NCBI GenBank assembly: GCA_003353825.1
Contig: PIVW01000054.1
Location: 1-18,637 of the forward strand
Source: Chloroflexota bacterium
GTDB lineage: Bacteria > Chloroflexota > Anaerolineae > J102
Length of the DNA: 18,637 bases
Direction of reading: 5' to 3'
Made by a program: the position numbers and the translations under genes. The notes beneath the pieces are model-generated. The model saw only the letters and a program-made list of their open reading frames with translations, searched no databases and was not told the origin of the DNA. Shown here one piece after another: positions 1-7,563 of the stretch. Numbering within the stretch: the stretch's first letter is position 1; each line of letters opens with the position of its first letter.

Positions 1-1221
1 TACCCGTGCTTGTTCGGATTCGGAAATGCCTGGCCCATTGTCGCTGACCTCGATCCAGATCTCACCAGCGTCGGTACCTGCGGCAACACCCACACGTCCA
101 CCCTCCGGGGTGTATTTGATTGCATTGATCAATAGGTTTCCCAGAGCTTGGGCAAGGCGCTCGGGATCAAGCGAGAGGGTTGGGAGATCACCGGGGATTT
201 GAGCGTTCCACTCCAGGTTCTTCTCGGCTGCTGCCCCTCGCCATGGTAGCAGTGTAGGGGGCAGCCAATCACTGAGGGCGATAGCCTGGAGATTAAGATG
301 AATGGTATCCTGCACCTGACCGTGCAGTTGCGACAAATCATCCAACAGGGGTTGCATGTGTTCGATCTCCTGTTCAACCCCCATGAGCAGTTCTGCGCGA
401 ATTTCAGGGTCTTCACCCATGCCCTGGCGAAGCACGTGTACTGCTGAGCGAATCGCTCCAAGAGGGCGGCCGATTTCATGAACGATATTGGCCAGTGAAC
501 GGCGCCGGATCTCTTCCAGTAACAGTAGACGTTCCGCCAGGATATTGACTGCGGTAGCCAGCGCCTGGATCTCTTCGGGTCCTGATTTAGGCACAGGCTC
601 GATCTCCCGACCCTCGGCAATATCTACGACCGCCCTGCTGGCTCGGCCAATGGGACGTTCCAACCGTGTAGCCAGGATAAAGCCCATGGCTGCTGCCAAC
701 AATAGCTCGACAAGCAAAACCCCAAAGATCCACAGTCGCATCCTCCCGAAATTCTCTGCAACGCCAGATATCGCCTCCGTTACAGCGACGATGCCAAGCA
801 GTTGGTCATTGATATCCCTGACCGGTACGTATGCTTGTCCCTGTTGTTGAAACAAGCCATATGTTATGATGGTATGAAACTCCCCCGCCAGCGCTCTTTC
901 CAGACCTGAAATATCAGCTGGCAAAGCATGGGTAGAGGCCAATAACTCACCGGTGGATGTAAATAACAGCACCTTGCCGTCGATTATGACTCCTAATCGG
1001 TTCAAGTAAGCTTCGGCGAGTTCAGGATCTGTGAGCACCTCCGGTTGTCCATTGATTGCCTCGGCAATGAGGAGCGCTCTTTCGGTGATGCCCTCAGACA
1101 GCCCGGCAAGCATGATCTGTGTTTCGAGAATATAGATCAGCACCAATGCCAAAATCGGTAATGTCAGCAATAAAGGCAGCAGGTGACTGATGATCAGACG
1201 GCTGCGGAGTGTGCGCATCAT
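1..1221 (-). CDS. Sensor histidine kinase, C-terminus beyond window edge
   Basis: Membrane sensor kinase of a two-component pair with the adjacent response regulator. The reading frame is open for 407 residues and is cut by the window edge inside the ATPase domain. Visible in order: an N-terminal membrane helix (about 9-33), an extracytoplasmic sensor region (34-160), a second helix (about 162-185), a HAMP-like linker (186-235), the phosphoacceptor H-box with His248 (HEIGRPL), the N-box around Asn366 (INAIKYTPEGG), and the G1 box DNGPGI at 394-399. The start is the first of two tandem ATGs. A GAGGT Shine-Dalgarno overlaps the regulator's stop codon, so the two genes are probably co-translated. 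The H-box departs from the common HELRTPL. The sensed signal is unknown. Class certain, ligand not. Confidence 0.93.
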   Translation of the reverse strand, partial: MMRTLRSRLIISHLLPLLLTLPILALVLIYILETQIMLAGLSEGITERALLIAEAINGQPEVLTDPELAEAYLNRLGVIIDGKVLLFTSTGELLASTHALPADISGLERALAGEFHTIITYGLFQQQGQAYVPVRDINDQLLGIVAVTEAISGVAENFGRMRLWIFGVLLVELLLAAAMGFILATRLERPIGRASRAVVDIAEGREIEPVPKSGPEEIQALATAVNILAERLLLLEEIRRRSLANIVHEIGRPLGAIRSAVHVLRQGMGEDPEIRAELLMGVEQEIEHMQPLLDDLSQLHGQVQDTIHLNLQAIALSDWLPPTLLPWRGAAAEKNLEWNAQIPGDLPTLSLDPERLAQALGNLLINAIKYTPEGGRVGVAAGTDAGEIWIEVSDNGPGISESEQARV

Positions 1222-1230
1222 GCTAAGACC

Positions 1231-1932
1231 TCAATCGACCAACTGCGGCACCAGTTTGTAGCCAACGCCACGCACGTTGACTATCCGCTGTGGATTTGTG
1301 GAGTCTTCCTCGATCTTTTCGCGTAGCCAACGAATATGCACATAGACCACTTGCGATTCTCCAGAAAATTCTGCACCCCAAATGCGTACAATTAGATCTT
1401 CGACGGAGAGTACCTTGCCCGCTTCCAGAGCCAACGAATGTAGCAAGGCAAATTCCTTTGCGGCCAGATCGACGGCTCGTCCGGATATCTGCACGGTGTG
1501 GGCGGCAGCATCAATGGTCATATCACCGACTATCAGTTGTTCGCTTGGCTCATCTACAACTTGCCTGCGAGCAGAACGGCGTAGAACCGCCTTCACTCGT
1601 GCCAGTAGCACATCGGGATTAAAGGGTTTAGTTATGTAGCCATCAGCGCCCAATTCCAGACCCAGCACCTCATCGAATTCACGGCGGCGGGCTGTCACAA
1701 AAATGATAGGTACATCCATCTGCTGGTGGATACGACGCAGTGCTTGCAGCCCGTCGATACCGGGCAGCCCCACATCCAGCAATATGAGATCAGGTTGTTG
1801 GCGCTGGATCAGCGCCAGTGCATCTTCGGCAGAGGCGGCGGTACTGGTGCTATATCCGGCTTGCTCGAGTTGCAGGCTCAAGCTACGGCGCAAAAGCGTA
1901 TCGTCATCAACGACTAGGATGTGTTGGGGCAT
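1231..1932 (-). CDS. OmpR/PhoB-family response regulator
   Basis: DNA-binding response regulator of 233 residues, the usual length for the family. The receiver domain (1-115) has the acidic pocket Asp9-Asp10-Asp11, phosphoacceptor Asp53 in LLDVGLPG, switch Thr80 and conserved Lys102 in TKPF. The C-terminal domain (about 130-230) is an OmpR-type winged helix, ending in the typical VRGVGYKL wing. It lies 9 nt upstream of the sensor kinase start, so kinase and regulator form one operon. The ATG start is preceded by an AGGG-type ribosome site. A 7-bp inverted repeat in the leader could be an autoregulatory site. Its targets are not evident; the divergent neighbour and the 11-bp-period repeats elsewhere in the window are candidates by inference only. 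Confidence 0.96.
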   Translation of the reverse strand: MPQHILVVDDDTLLRRSLSLQLEQAGYSTSTAASAEDALALIQRQQPDLILLDVGLPGIDGLQALRRIHQQMDVPIIFVTARRREFDEVLGLELGADGYITKPFNPDVLLARVKAVLRRSARRQVVDEPSEQLIVGDMTIDAAAHTVQISGRAVDLAAKEFALLHSLALEAGKVLSVEDLIVRIWGAEFSGESQVVYVHIRWLREKIEEDSTNPQRIVNVRGVGYKLVPQLVD

Positions 1933-1950
1933 GTCGTTTATCCCTACAGG

Positions 1951-1977
1951 TAAGGTAATGTTCTGGATTGTACCTTA
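1951..1977. promoter_or_regulatory. Inverted repeat in response-regulator leader
   Basis: TAAGGTA (1951-1957) and its exact complement TACCTTA (1971-1977) are separated by 13 nt, and end 19 nt upstream of the regulator ATG. This is either an operator or a hairpin in the 5' leader. Repressor or autoregulator binding is inference. Confidence 0.35.
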
Positions 1978-2138
1978 AGTCCTGCTACCCCAAAACCTCA
2001 GAGAGGCAACTCGGGGCGCAGGGCGCATTAAATATTTTTGAGAGTAAGCCTTATTTATTCGACGGACGGGATATTTTAACCTTCTGGCAATCTCTGTTAA
2101 TCTTGGCGAATTACATCATTTTTTAGTATTGAGAATAG

Positions 2139-2242
2139 CTCACAGATCGGCACATATTAACACGGATAAGGACTTAGGACAGATTGCTGAACGAATTGCT
2201 TCCTGCCACAAAAAATCTGTGTCATCCATGGTAATCTGTGAG
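2139..2242. repeat. 104-bp imperfect inverted-repeat element
   Basis: The ends are a perfect 9-bp inverted repeat, CTCACAGAT (2139-2147) and ATCTGTGAG (2234-2242). A second inner match, ACACGGAT against ATCTGTGT, extends each arm to about 28-29 nt around a loop of about 46 nt. The right arm also contains AATCTGTG twice, at 2214 and 2233. I see no target-site duplication and no coding capacity. It has the look of a short palindromic repeat of the CACAGATT type that recurs in many environmental genomes. Copy number cannot be judged from one window. Confidence 0.5.
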
Positions 2243-2257
2243 CGGTCATAGAAATCA

Positions 2258-2280
2258 GAATTCAAGCTAATTGTGAATTC
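2258..2280. promoter_or_regulatory. Inverted repeat upstream of LLM oxidoreductase gene
   Basis: GAATTCA (2258-2264) and TGAATTC (2274-2280) form a perfect 7-bp inverted repeat with a 9-nt AT-rich spacer. It ends 11 nt before the Shine-Dalgarno of the oxidoreductase gene. The spacing suits an operator for a dimeric repressor, but no regulator is identified. Confidence 0.35.
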
Positions 2281-2304
2281 ATAGGTCAATCGAGGAGATA
2301 CTTA

Positions 2305-3159
2305 ATGCGTTTCGGTATAAGCTTACCCATTCATGGTCATTTCAGCGATCCTCCACTCCATATGCACTTGGCCATCGCCGCTGAACAGGCCGGTTGGGAT
2401 GGATATTTCGTGTGGGATCATATCGCCTGGGAGGAACTCGGCCGTTCCAAGCCGGTCACCGATCCCTGGATAGTTCTGGCTGCAATTGCGGCAAGAACAG
2501 AACGAATCTATCTGGGACCGATAGTGACGCCATTGGCACGCAGACGACCCTGGAAGGTCGCCCGTGAGACGGTGGCGCTAGATTATTTATCCAACGGTCG
2601 ACTGATTTTTGGCGCGGGTCTAGGCGCCAGAGCAAAACCGGAGTTCGAGGCTTTCGGCGAGGAGGGTGACGCCAAGATCCGTGGTCGCAAATTGGACGAA
2701 GCCTTAGATGTGCTTACCGGTCTGTGGGGTGGAGAATCTTTTAGCTACGACGGAGAGTATTTTGAGATCGAGAATGCGCAATTTCTATCCAAACCGCAGC
2801 AGTCACCTCGTATTCCGATCTGGGTCGCCGGATCCTGGCAAGATAACGACAAGCGACGTCCCTTCAAACGTGCGGCCCGCTACGATGGCGTGGCGCCCTT
2901 CATTCATGGGCGAGATGCAACTCCTGAAGATTTTCTGGCGATTCGCGCATACATTCGGCGGTATCGAGCCGATGATCGACCTTTTGATATGGTCTGCGGC
3001 CGTACATTCAGCGAGCAAGGCATTGCCGATGCGAAAACCCTCTCGCCATTTGCTGAGGCAGGTGTGACCTGGTGGATGCCTGGCGTCGTGCCTTCGGAGC
3101 TGGTCGTGGATCAAGTTCGAGTATTAGTTGAGAAGGGGCCCCCAAGTGGTCGATTTTAA
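2305..3159 (+). CDS. LLM-class flavin/F420-dependent oxidoreductase
   Basis: Bacterial luciferase-like (LLM) TIM-barrel oxidoreductase of 284 residues, about the usual length. Family signatures seen are the N-terminal beta strand MRFGISLP, the AEQAGWDGYFVWDH segment (26-39), and the strongly conserved block VTPLARRRPWKVARE (74-88) followed by LDYLSNGRL (92-100) and the GAGLGA loop (103-108). Members use reduced FMN or coenzyme F420 to act on varied substrates; the sequence alone does not settle which cofactor or substrate is used here. GAGGAG at 2292-2297 lies 7 nt before the ATG and fixes the start. The gene stands alone on the plus strand, diverging from the two-component operon and converging with the S41 protease gene. 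Confidence 0.9.
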   Translation: MRFGISLPIHGHFSDPPLHMHLAIAAEQAGWDGYFVWDHIAWEELGRSKPVTDPWIVLAAIAARTERIYLGPIVTPLARRRPWKVARETVALDYLSNGRLIFGAGLGARAKPEFEAFGEEGDAKIRGRKLDEALDVLTGLWGGESFSYDGEYFEIENAQFLSKPQQSPRIPIWVAGSWQDNDKRRPFKRAARYDGVAPFIHGRDATPEDFLAIRAYIRRYRADDRPFDMVCGRTFSEQGIADAKTLSPFAEAGVTWWMPGVVPSELVVDQVRVLVEKGPPSGRF

Positions 3160-3271
3160 CCATGAAACTGGAGCGATACTACGACGAAACGCCCGGAGTC
3201 AGACAATCATCGTCGCTGACACCCTGGCTGGGATCTCATTCACACAACAACGCAACAGTTCGCCGCATCGA
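3160..3271. other. Convergent gap between LLM oxidoreductase and S41 protease
   Basis: Two convergent genes end 112 nt apart. No hairpin with a T-run is visible on either strand, so no intrinsic terminator can be named. A 46-codon frame starting at 3162 lacks a ribosome site and runs into the protease gene. Confidence 0.3.
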
Positions 3272-4747
3272 TCACTCTGATTCGTTTTCGTTCAGCAGAT
3301 AGTCAACAGCCGCGTCCAACTGCACATCGATAAACTCTTCAGCATCAGGATCAAATTCGAAGGGTACGATCTGGTCGGGTTCCAGACCCTCTCCATCGAT
3401 CTGGCGACCTTCGGGGGTGAACCAGCGAGCGACGGTTACCCGTAAGATGGAACCATCCTTCAAATTGAAAAGACGCTGTACCGAGCCCTTGCCGAATGTG
3501 GTCTCTCCGATCAGCTCGCCGCGGTCATAATCCTGAATAGCGCCGGCCACGATCTCCGAGGCACTGGCACTGCCGCCATCGACCAAGACAACCAGGGGCA
3601 AGTCTGACACCAGAGCATCACCCACGGCATCATGTTCAGTCTGATGTTCATTTTCACCTGATTCTGCGACGATCACGCCATCTTCGATAAAGAGGCTGGT
3701 GATGTTGATAGCCATATCCAAACGGCCACCGGGATTGCCACGCAGGTCGAGGATAATGCCCTTCACGCCTGCATCCAGCCCTTGTTGCAAGGCATCCTGC
3801 ACTTCTTCACCCGACCGGGCAGAGAAATCGGCCAGCATGATGTGGAGCAGATTGTCTTCAGTGATCTCTGAGCGAATGATGGGGATTTTGATGTTGGCGC
3901 GTGTGACTTTGATATCGAACGGTGTGTCATCGCCACGTTGAATGGTCAGAACCACCACTGTCCCTTTGGGGCCGCGGATAAGCCGTACGGCATCATCCAA
4001 ACTCATAAGGCTGACATCCTCGCCATCGACCTTGACAATGATGTCCTTGGGCATGATTCCTGCGACTTCGGCCGGAGATCCTTCAAAGGGTTTGACAATA
4101 CGGACACCAGTACGACTCTCTTCGTCTGCTGGCTCGATCGTGGTACCGATGCCTTCAAAACCACTTTCGAGATCAATGCGGAACTGTTCGGCGGCGATGG
4201 GCGGCATGATGTTCGTATAACGGTTATCCAATCGTTCGGTCACGCCAAAAAGGGCCACATAGACCAGATCCTCAACCTCCGGAGCATCTCCGGGACAGTC
4301 GGCGTAGAGACGATTAGCAGTTTTCCAGAAGAAAGCAAAATTGTCCGGGGCATCGCTGGGCGCTTTTGGTGTCTCAAACTGCAAGAGTTCTGCGGGTGCT
4401 TCGTTTTCACAAGTGCCCACAAATTCTCTAAGGCCATCGATAGCTGCATGGGTAATGTGATTGCCTTCGGGCACGTCGCCGTCGAAATTGCCTTCGATCA
4501 GGTCATAGGCTTCCCAAAAGATATCAAAATTCTCCGGGGCTTCTAAGACCACAGCGTGATCTAGCAGTTCTGGAGGGTAGGCAAAGTTACTTTGCGTCGT
4601 CCTGGCCCCGGCCTGGGCGATACTGACAGGGCCGAATTGTCCGGCAAAAAAGCCCAAGACAAAGCCCAGCACGCCCAAGGTTGCTCCGACACCTAATATA
4701 GAAAGCGTGAAGATGAGCAGTCTATTGTTGTTGCTGGATTTGTTCAT
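3272..4747 (-). CDS. S41 family C-terminal processing peptidase, membrane-anchored
   Basis: Serine endopeptidase of the CtpA/Prc family, 491 residues, probably anchored by one N-terminal helix (about 10-36) and acting outside the cytoplasm. After a family-variable region (50-185) there is a PDZ domain (about 186-275, containing GFEGIG and the GSPAEVAGI loop) for binding substrate C-termini. The S41 core follows: ILDLRGNPGG (332-341), the serine motif GGSASASEIV with probable nucleophile Ser395, and TTFGKGSVQ with general base Lys420. The 25-residue Ser-to-Lys spacing matches Prc and D1 protease. The gene is last in the minus-strand Bat block, 101 nt after batE. The ATG has no clear Shine-Dalgarno. 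The protease may mature exported Bat-system proteins; that is inference. Confidence 0.95.
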   Translation of the reverse strand: MNKSSNNNRLLIFTLSILGVGATLGVLGFVLGFFAGQFGPVSIAQAGARTTQSNFAYPPELLDHAVVLEAPENFDIFWEAYDLIEGNFDGDVPEGNHITHAAIDGLREFVGTCENEAPAELLQFETPKAPSDAPDNFAFFWKTANRLYADCPGDAPEVEDLVYVALFGVTERLDNRYTNIMPPIAAEQFRIDLESGFEGIGTTIEPADEESRTGVRIVKPFEGSPAEVAGIMPKDIIVKVDGEDVSLMSLDDAVRLIRGPKGTVVVLTIQRGDDTPFDIKVTRANIKIPIIRSEITEDNLLHIMLADFSARSGEEVQDALQQGLDAGVKGIILDLRGNPGGRLDMAINITSLFIEDGVIVAESGENEHQTEHDAVGDALVSDLPLVVLVDGGSASASEIVAGAIQDYDRGELIGETTFGKGSVQRLFNLKDGSILRVTVARWFTPEGRQIDGEGLEPDQIVPFEFDPDAEEFIDVQLDAAVDYLLNENESE

Positions 4748-4848
4748 AGATTTTTTGTCATTGAATACTTATGCAAGGGAGGATCATGAAGGGATTCTGA
4801 GCCAATCGAATCATCATATAGCTTTGAGTGTTTGTGCCTCGACATTAC

Positions 4849-5505
4849 TTACGTTCCGGATTCGATCAATTCAGCGAACTGTGGCTCAAGACTGAACATG
4901 GTTTGTTGGGCACTGCCGATGGCGGCACGGCTGCCAAGGCTGACCACTGAAAGTAATACCAGGACAAAGACAGTAACAGTAGCATAACGAACGAGGTTGC
5001 GTAAAGTTCCCGCCTGCATGCCTCGCCACAGGAAAAGGAGTAAGCCAAGAGCGGACCAAAGACCGAGCGCGAGCATCGCCAGTTCATCAAGTGTCAGCCA
5101 TGTGTCTGTCAATTCGGTAATCTGGCCGATGCGGCCGAATGCCGCCGCTGTGAGATGCACAGGCGCTTGGTCCAGTGCTAATGCCAGGTTCGCCTGAATG
5201 TCCGCATCGCGAGGAGCCAACTGGGCGGCGTGTTGATAACTGAGAATGGCAGGAACGATCTGGTTTTGCTGATAGAAGGCATTGCCAAGATTATAGAACA
5301 GGGTGCTATCTTCGATGCCCTGTTCGGTCAATTGTTGGTACAATTGCGCTGCTTCGGCATAATGCCCAGCCTCATAGAGTTGATTTGCCGCGGCCATCGC
5401 ATCCAGATCGGTCTGCTCATCAGCCGTCATGGCATATGCACCGGCCACGAAGACAGCGATCAACGTAAATGCAACAAGTAAGGGTATGATAATGGTTCGT
5501 TTCAT
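4849..5505 (-). CDS. batE: BatE-like TPR membrane protein
   Basis: A protein of 218 residues with an N-terminal signal/anchor helix (5-25), two TPR units (about 34-115, including LFYNLGNAFYQQ), and two membrane helices (about 138-160 and 172-192). This is the TPR-then-membrane arrangement of BatE. A longer reading frame begins at a TTG (5571) overlapping batD. I chose the ATG at 5505 because AGGTG (5512-5516) precedes it at good spacing and the signal helix starts there. The tail ends at EPQFAELIESGT, where BatE proteins usually continue into an SH3-like domain, so this copy appears shortened; no SH3-like continuation is visible after the TAA. It probably helps assemble BatA/BatB at the membrane, by analogy only. 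Confidence 0.78.
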   Translation of the reverse strand: MKRTIIIPLLVAFTLIAVFVAGAYAMTADEQTDLDAMAAANQLYEAGHYAEAAQLYQQLTEQGIEDSTLFYNLGNAFYQQNQIVPAILSYQHAAQLAPRDADIQANLALALDQAPVHLTAAAFGRIGQITELTDTWLTLDELAMLALGLWSALGLLLFLWRGMQAGTLRNLVRYATVTVFVLVLLSVVSLGSRAAIGSAQQTMFSLEPQFAELIESGT

Positions 5506-5563
5506 CGTGTTCACCTGGGGAATAAAGGGTAGTTTACCGGTCATTGACTTCTGTTTTCTGATC

Positions 5564-7342
5564 TCAGACAACCAATGTCTTGTCCAGTTCGTCGATTAGG
5601 TCTGAAGTCAAGGGGATTAGATCGGAGCTGGACACTTGCTTGCCGTTTCCTGCATAGCGGTTCATCTCATTCTGTACCAGTAAGTGTAGCACTCTCTCGG
5701 CCAATTCGGTGCTGGCTCCATGCTTTAGCAGTAACTCAGCCAGATCGGCGTGTGTCATTCCAATGACATTCTCATTCAGTTTCGCACTGAGATAGTCGGT
5801 AAAGATTCGACCGCTGCTGAAGTCAGGATGGTTTGTCTGTTGCCCTGCCAGACGCAGCATGCTCTGCGCATCTTTCGCAGCCAGCTTACTGCGGCGTGTG
5901 ACCGATGTTTGCTTTACATAATTCTGCCGCCGTTTCCAGACATACTGTCCGGCCACCAGAGCCACTGGGAGCAACCACAGCAGCCAGTAGCCGGCTCTTT
6001 GCACCAAGGGAGTGCTGGCGCTGGCTAGTGAACTGCTCTTGGTTTTGAGCGGGCGCAAGGCATTATCCTGATTTGAGGTAGGCATGGGGGCGGGGTTAGG
6101 GCCAGATGTCTGAGATAGAGCGGCGGTCGGGATGTTGTTATCAGGAGCAACCTGAATCGTAATCGGATCGGCCGTTGCTGTTTGATAGGTCTGGCTTTCC
6201 GGATCAAAGTAGCTGTAATTCAAAGCCGGCAACGTCATCGCTCCGGCCACAGTCGGGACCAAAATCCACTCGGTTGTAAGGCCACCATTGAGGTTACCTT
6301 CCTCATACCAGGTCTGTGTCGAGGTTTCGCCGTCGAATGCCCGCCAATCGTTGCTATCGGGCAGAATCGGGCTGGGCAAAGTGGCGATATTGCCCTGACC
6401 TGTCAGCACCACACGGAACGTCAGCGTATCATTGACAGTTGTCTCGGCCGTATCCACTTCAGCTCGGATATCGAACTTGCCAACAGCCCCTTGGAAGCCA
6501 GCCGGCGCCCCAGCCGGCAAGGGTTGCACATCCAGCATGATCGGTCTCGTGCCAAGGGTCTGCCCTCTGCTAAAGAACCCTCCGGGAATGCCCAGGGTGG
6601 CAGGTTCGATGTTGAGTTCACCGGCGATGGTAGGGAACAGTACGTGTTGGATTTCAGTCACACGGTAGGTGCGTTCAGCGACCTGCACCATGTAATCATG
6701 CTGCTCTGGGGCCTGGTCATGCCACAGACCAGAAAAGGCCGGAGCTTGATAATCTAACTTGCCGCTGTGATTTACAGCCTGGTAGAAACGGAAAGTGTAG
6801 ACAACCTGCTCACCCTGATAGGGCGTGGCATTATCGGCTTCAGCTTCGACAAAGAAATCCTGTCCCACCAGTTCGGGATCAACTTGGGTCGGTGCATTGG
6901 TCTGAGAGCGTTGTGGCGAGGCCTTTATCGGCTTGCTGCCTTGCGAGACAGTGATGGGAATGGCGTCGGTGGCGTAGGTTTGGCCATTCACATCGATCGT
7001 TATCGGATCGATCACCAGATCCCCCGGCTGCGTAGGCTGTAAACGGTATATGTAGCTTGCCTGTGAAGTCGTATTGCCATTGATCATACGGATCTGCGAA
7101 CTGCTTTGCTGTCCACTGATATAAAAGCCATCGAGCACGGGCAACAGTGGTTGGGCGCCATTGCTGACATTGGCAACGGTAACGACCAGGATGAGCGATT
7201 CATCGCTGCTGAGTTGAGAACGGTCCACTTCAGCTCGAATAACATCTGGCGCTTGTGCAGCGACGGATTCTGGCAAAAACGCCAGTACGAATGCCGCCAA
7301 AGCCAATAGGACGATGGGTGATAGTCGTTTGAAATGCTTCAT
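5564..7342 (-). CDS. batD: BatD-like secreted/membrane protein
   Basis: A protein of 592 residues with a cleavable-looking signal peptide (1-29, ending VAA-Q). A long beta-rich extracytoplasmic region follows, beginning VIRAEVDRSQLSSDESLIL, the usual opening of BatD, with the typical LPVLDGFYISGQQSSS segment. One membrane helix lies at about 448-469 and a cytoplasmic helical domain at 470-592. A TTG-initiated extension to 7456 is possible. The ATG at 7342 is preferred because the signal peptide begins there. Known BatD proteins are needed for Bat complex function in several bacteria, but their biochemical role is unsettled. Between it and the upstream gene lies a heptamer-repeat region, so it may have its own promoter or separate mRNA processing. 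Confidence 0.88.
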   Translation of the reverse strand: MKHFKRLSPIVLLALAAFVLAFLPESVAAQAPDVIRAEVDRSQLSSDESLILVVTVANVSNGAQPLLPVLDGFYISGQQSSSQIRMINGNTTSQASYIYRLQPTQPGDLVIDPITIDVNGQTYATDAIPITVSQGSKPIKASPQRSQTNAPTQVDPELVGQDFFVEAEADNATPYQGEQVVYTFRFYQAVNHSGKLDYQAPAFSGLWHDQAPEQHDYMVQVAERTYRVTEIQHVLFPTIAGELNIEPATLGIPGGFFSRGQTLGTRPIMLDVQPLPAGAPAGFQGAVGKFDIRAEVDTAETTVNDTLTFRVVLTGQGNIATLPSPILPDSNDWRAFDGETSTQTWYEEGNLNGGLTTEWILVPTVAGAMTLPALNYSYFDPESQTYQTATADPITIQVAPDNNIPTAALSQTSGPNPAPMPTSNQDNALRPLKTKSSSLASASTPLVQRAGYWLLWLLPVALVAGQYVWKRRQNYVKQTSVTRRSKLAAKDAQSMLRLAGQQTNHPDFSSGRIFTDYLSAKLNENVIGMTHADLAELLLKHGASTELAERVLHLLVQNEMNRYAGNGKQVSSSDLIPLTSDLIDELDKTLVV

Positions 7343-7445
7343 AAATGCTATGCCTTGTAAGCTTGAGGATCGAGAATATCGGGAGACTGGCCAGGCGCTA
7401 ACGGCGCCTACATTGACATCGTTTTGCCAATGTGTGTGGCGGCTG

Positions 7446-7519
7446 GCACGTTGCAAGTGGCAAGTTCGGCCTTTGTCTGCTGCCGAACTCGCACCTGCGA
7501 CCTGCTACTTGCTACCTGC
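7446..7519. repeat. Heptamer repeats in inverted arrangement
   Basis: On the left are three heptamers of form GCAAGTN (GCACGTT, GCAAGTG, GCAAGTT; 7446-7466). On the right are ACYYGC units at about 7-nt period (ACTCGC 7487, ACCTGC 7493, ACCTGC 7500, ACTTGC 7507, ACCTGC 7514), which are the complement of the left ones. In the centre AGTTCGGC (7463-7470) and GCCGAACT (7482-7489) pair perfectly around an 11-nt loop. The whole can fold as a long imperfect hairpin between batD and the gene upstream of it. The function is unknown. Confidence 0.6.
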
Positions 7520-7533
7520 CCCAAACAGGACCT

Positions 7534-7562
7534 GATTGTTCCGGTGTAGTCTTGGAACAGTC
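7534..7562 (-). terminator. Hairpin just after the secreted-protein gene
   Basis: The 9-bp stem (7534-7542 with 7554-7562, one G-U pair) has an 11-nt loop. It begins one base after the TAG stop of the minus-strand gene. There is no run of U immediately after it, so it may be a weak terminator, or protect the 3' end of the upstream mRNA segment. Confidence 0.35.
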
Positions 7563-7563
7563 G

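Noticed and set aside
3162..3302. 46-codon frame after the LLM oxidoreductase
   Set aside because: No ribosome site before the ATG, and it overlaps the 3' end of the convergent protease gene.
3938..4546. 202-codon plus-strand frame inside the S41 protease gene
   Set aside because: The opposite strand encodes a clear PDZ/S41 protease with catalytic residues over the same span.
5506..5571. TTG-initiated extension of batE overlapping batD
   Set aside because: The ATG at 5505 has a good AGGTG site and begins the signal helix; the extension adds a polar stretch before it.
6182..6757. 191-codon plus-strand frame inside batD
   Set aside because: Antisense to a well supported BatD protein; no family resemblance or ribosome site.
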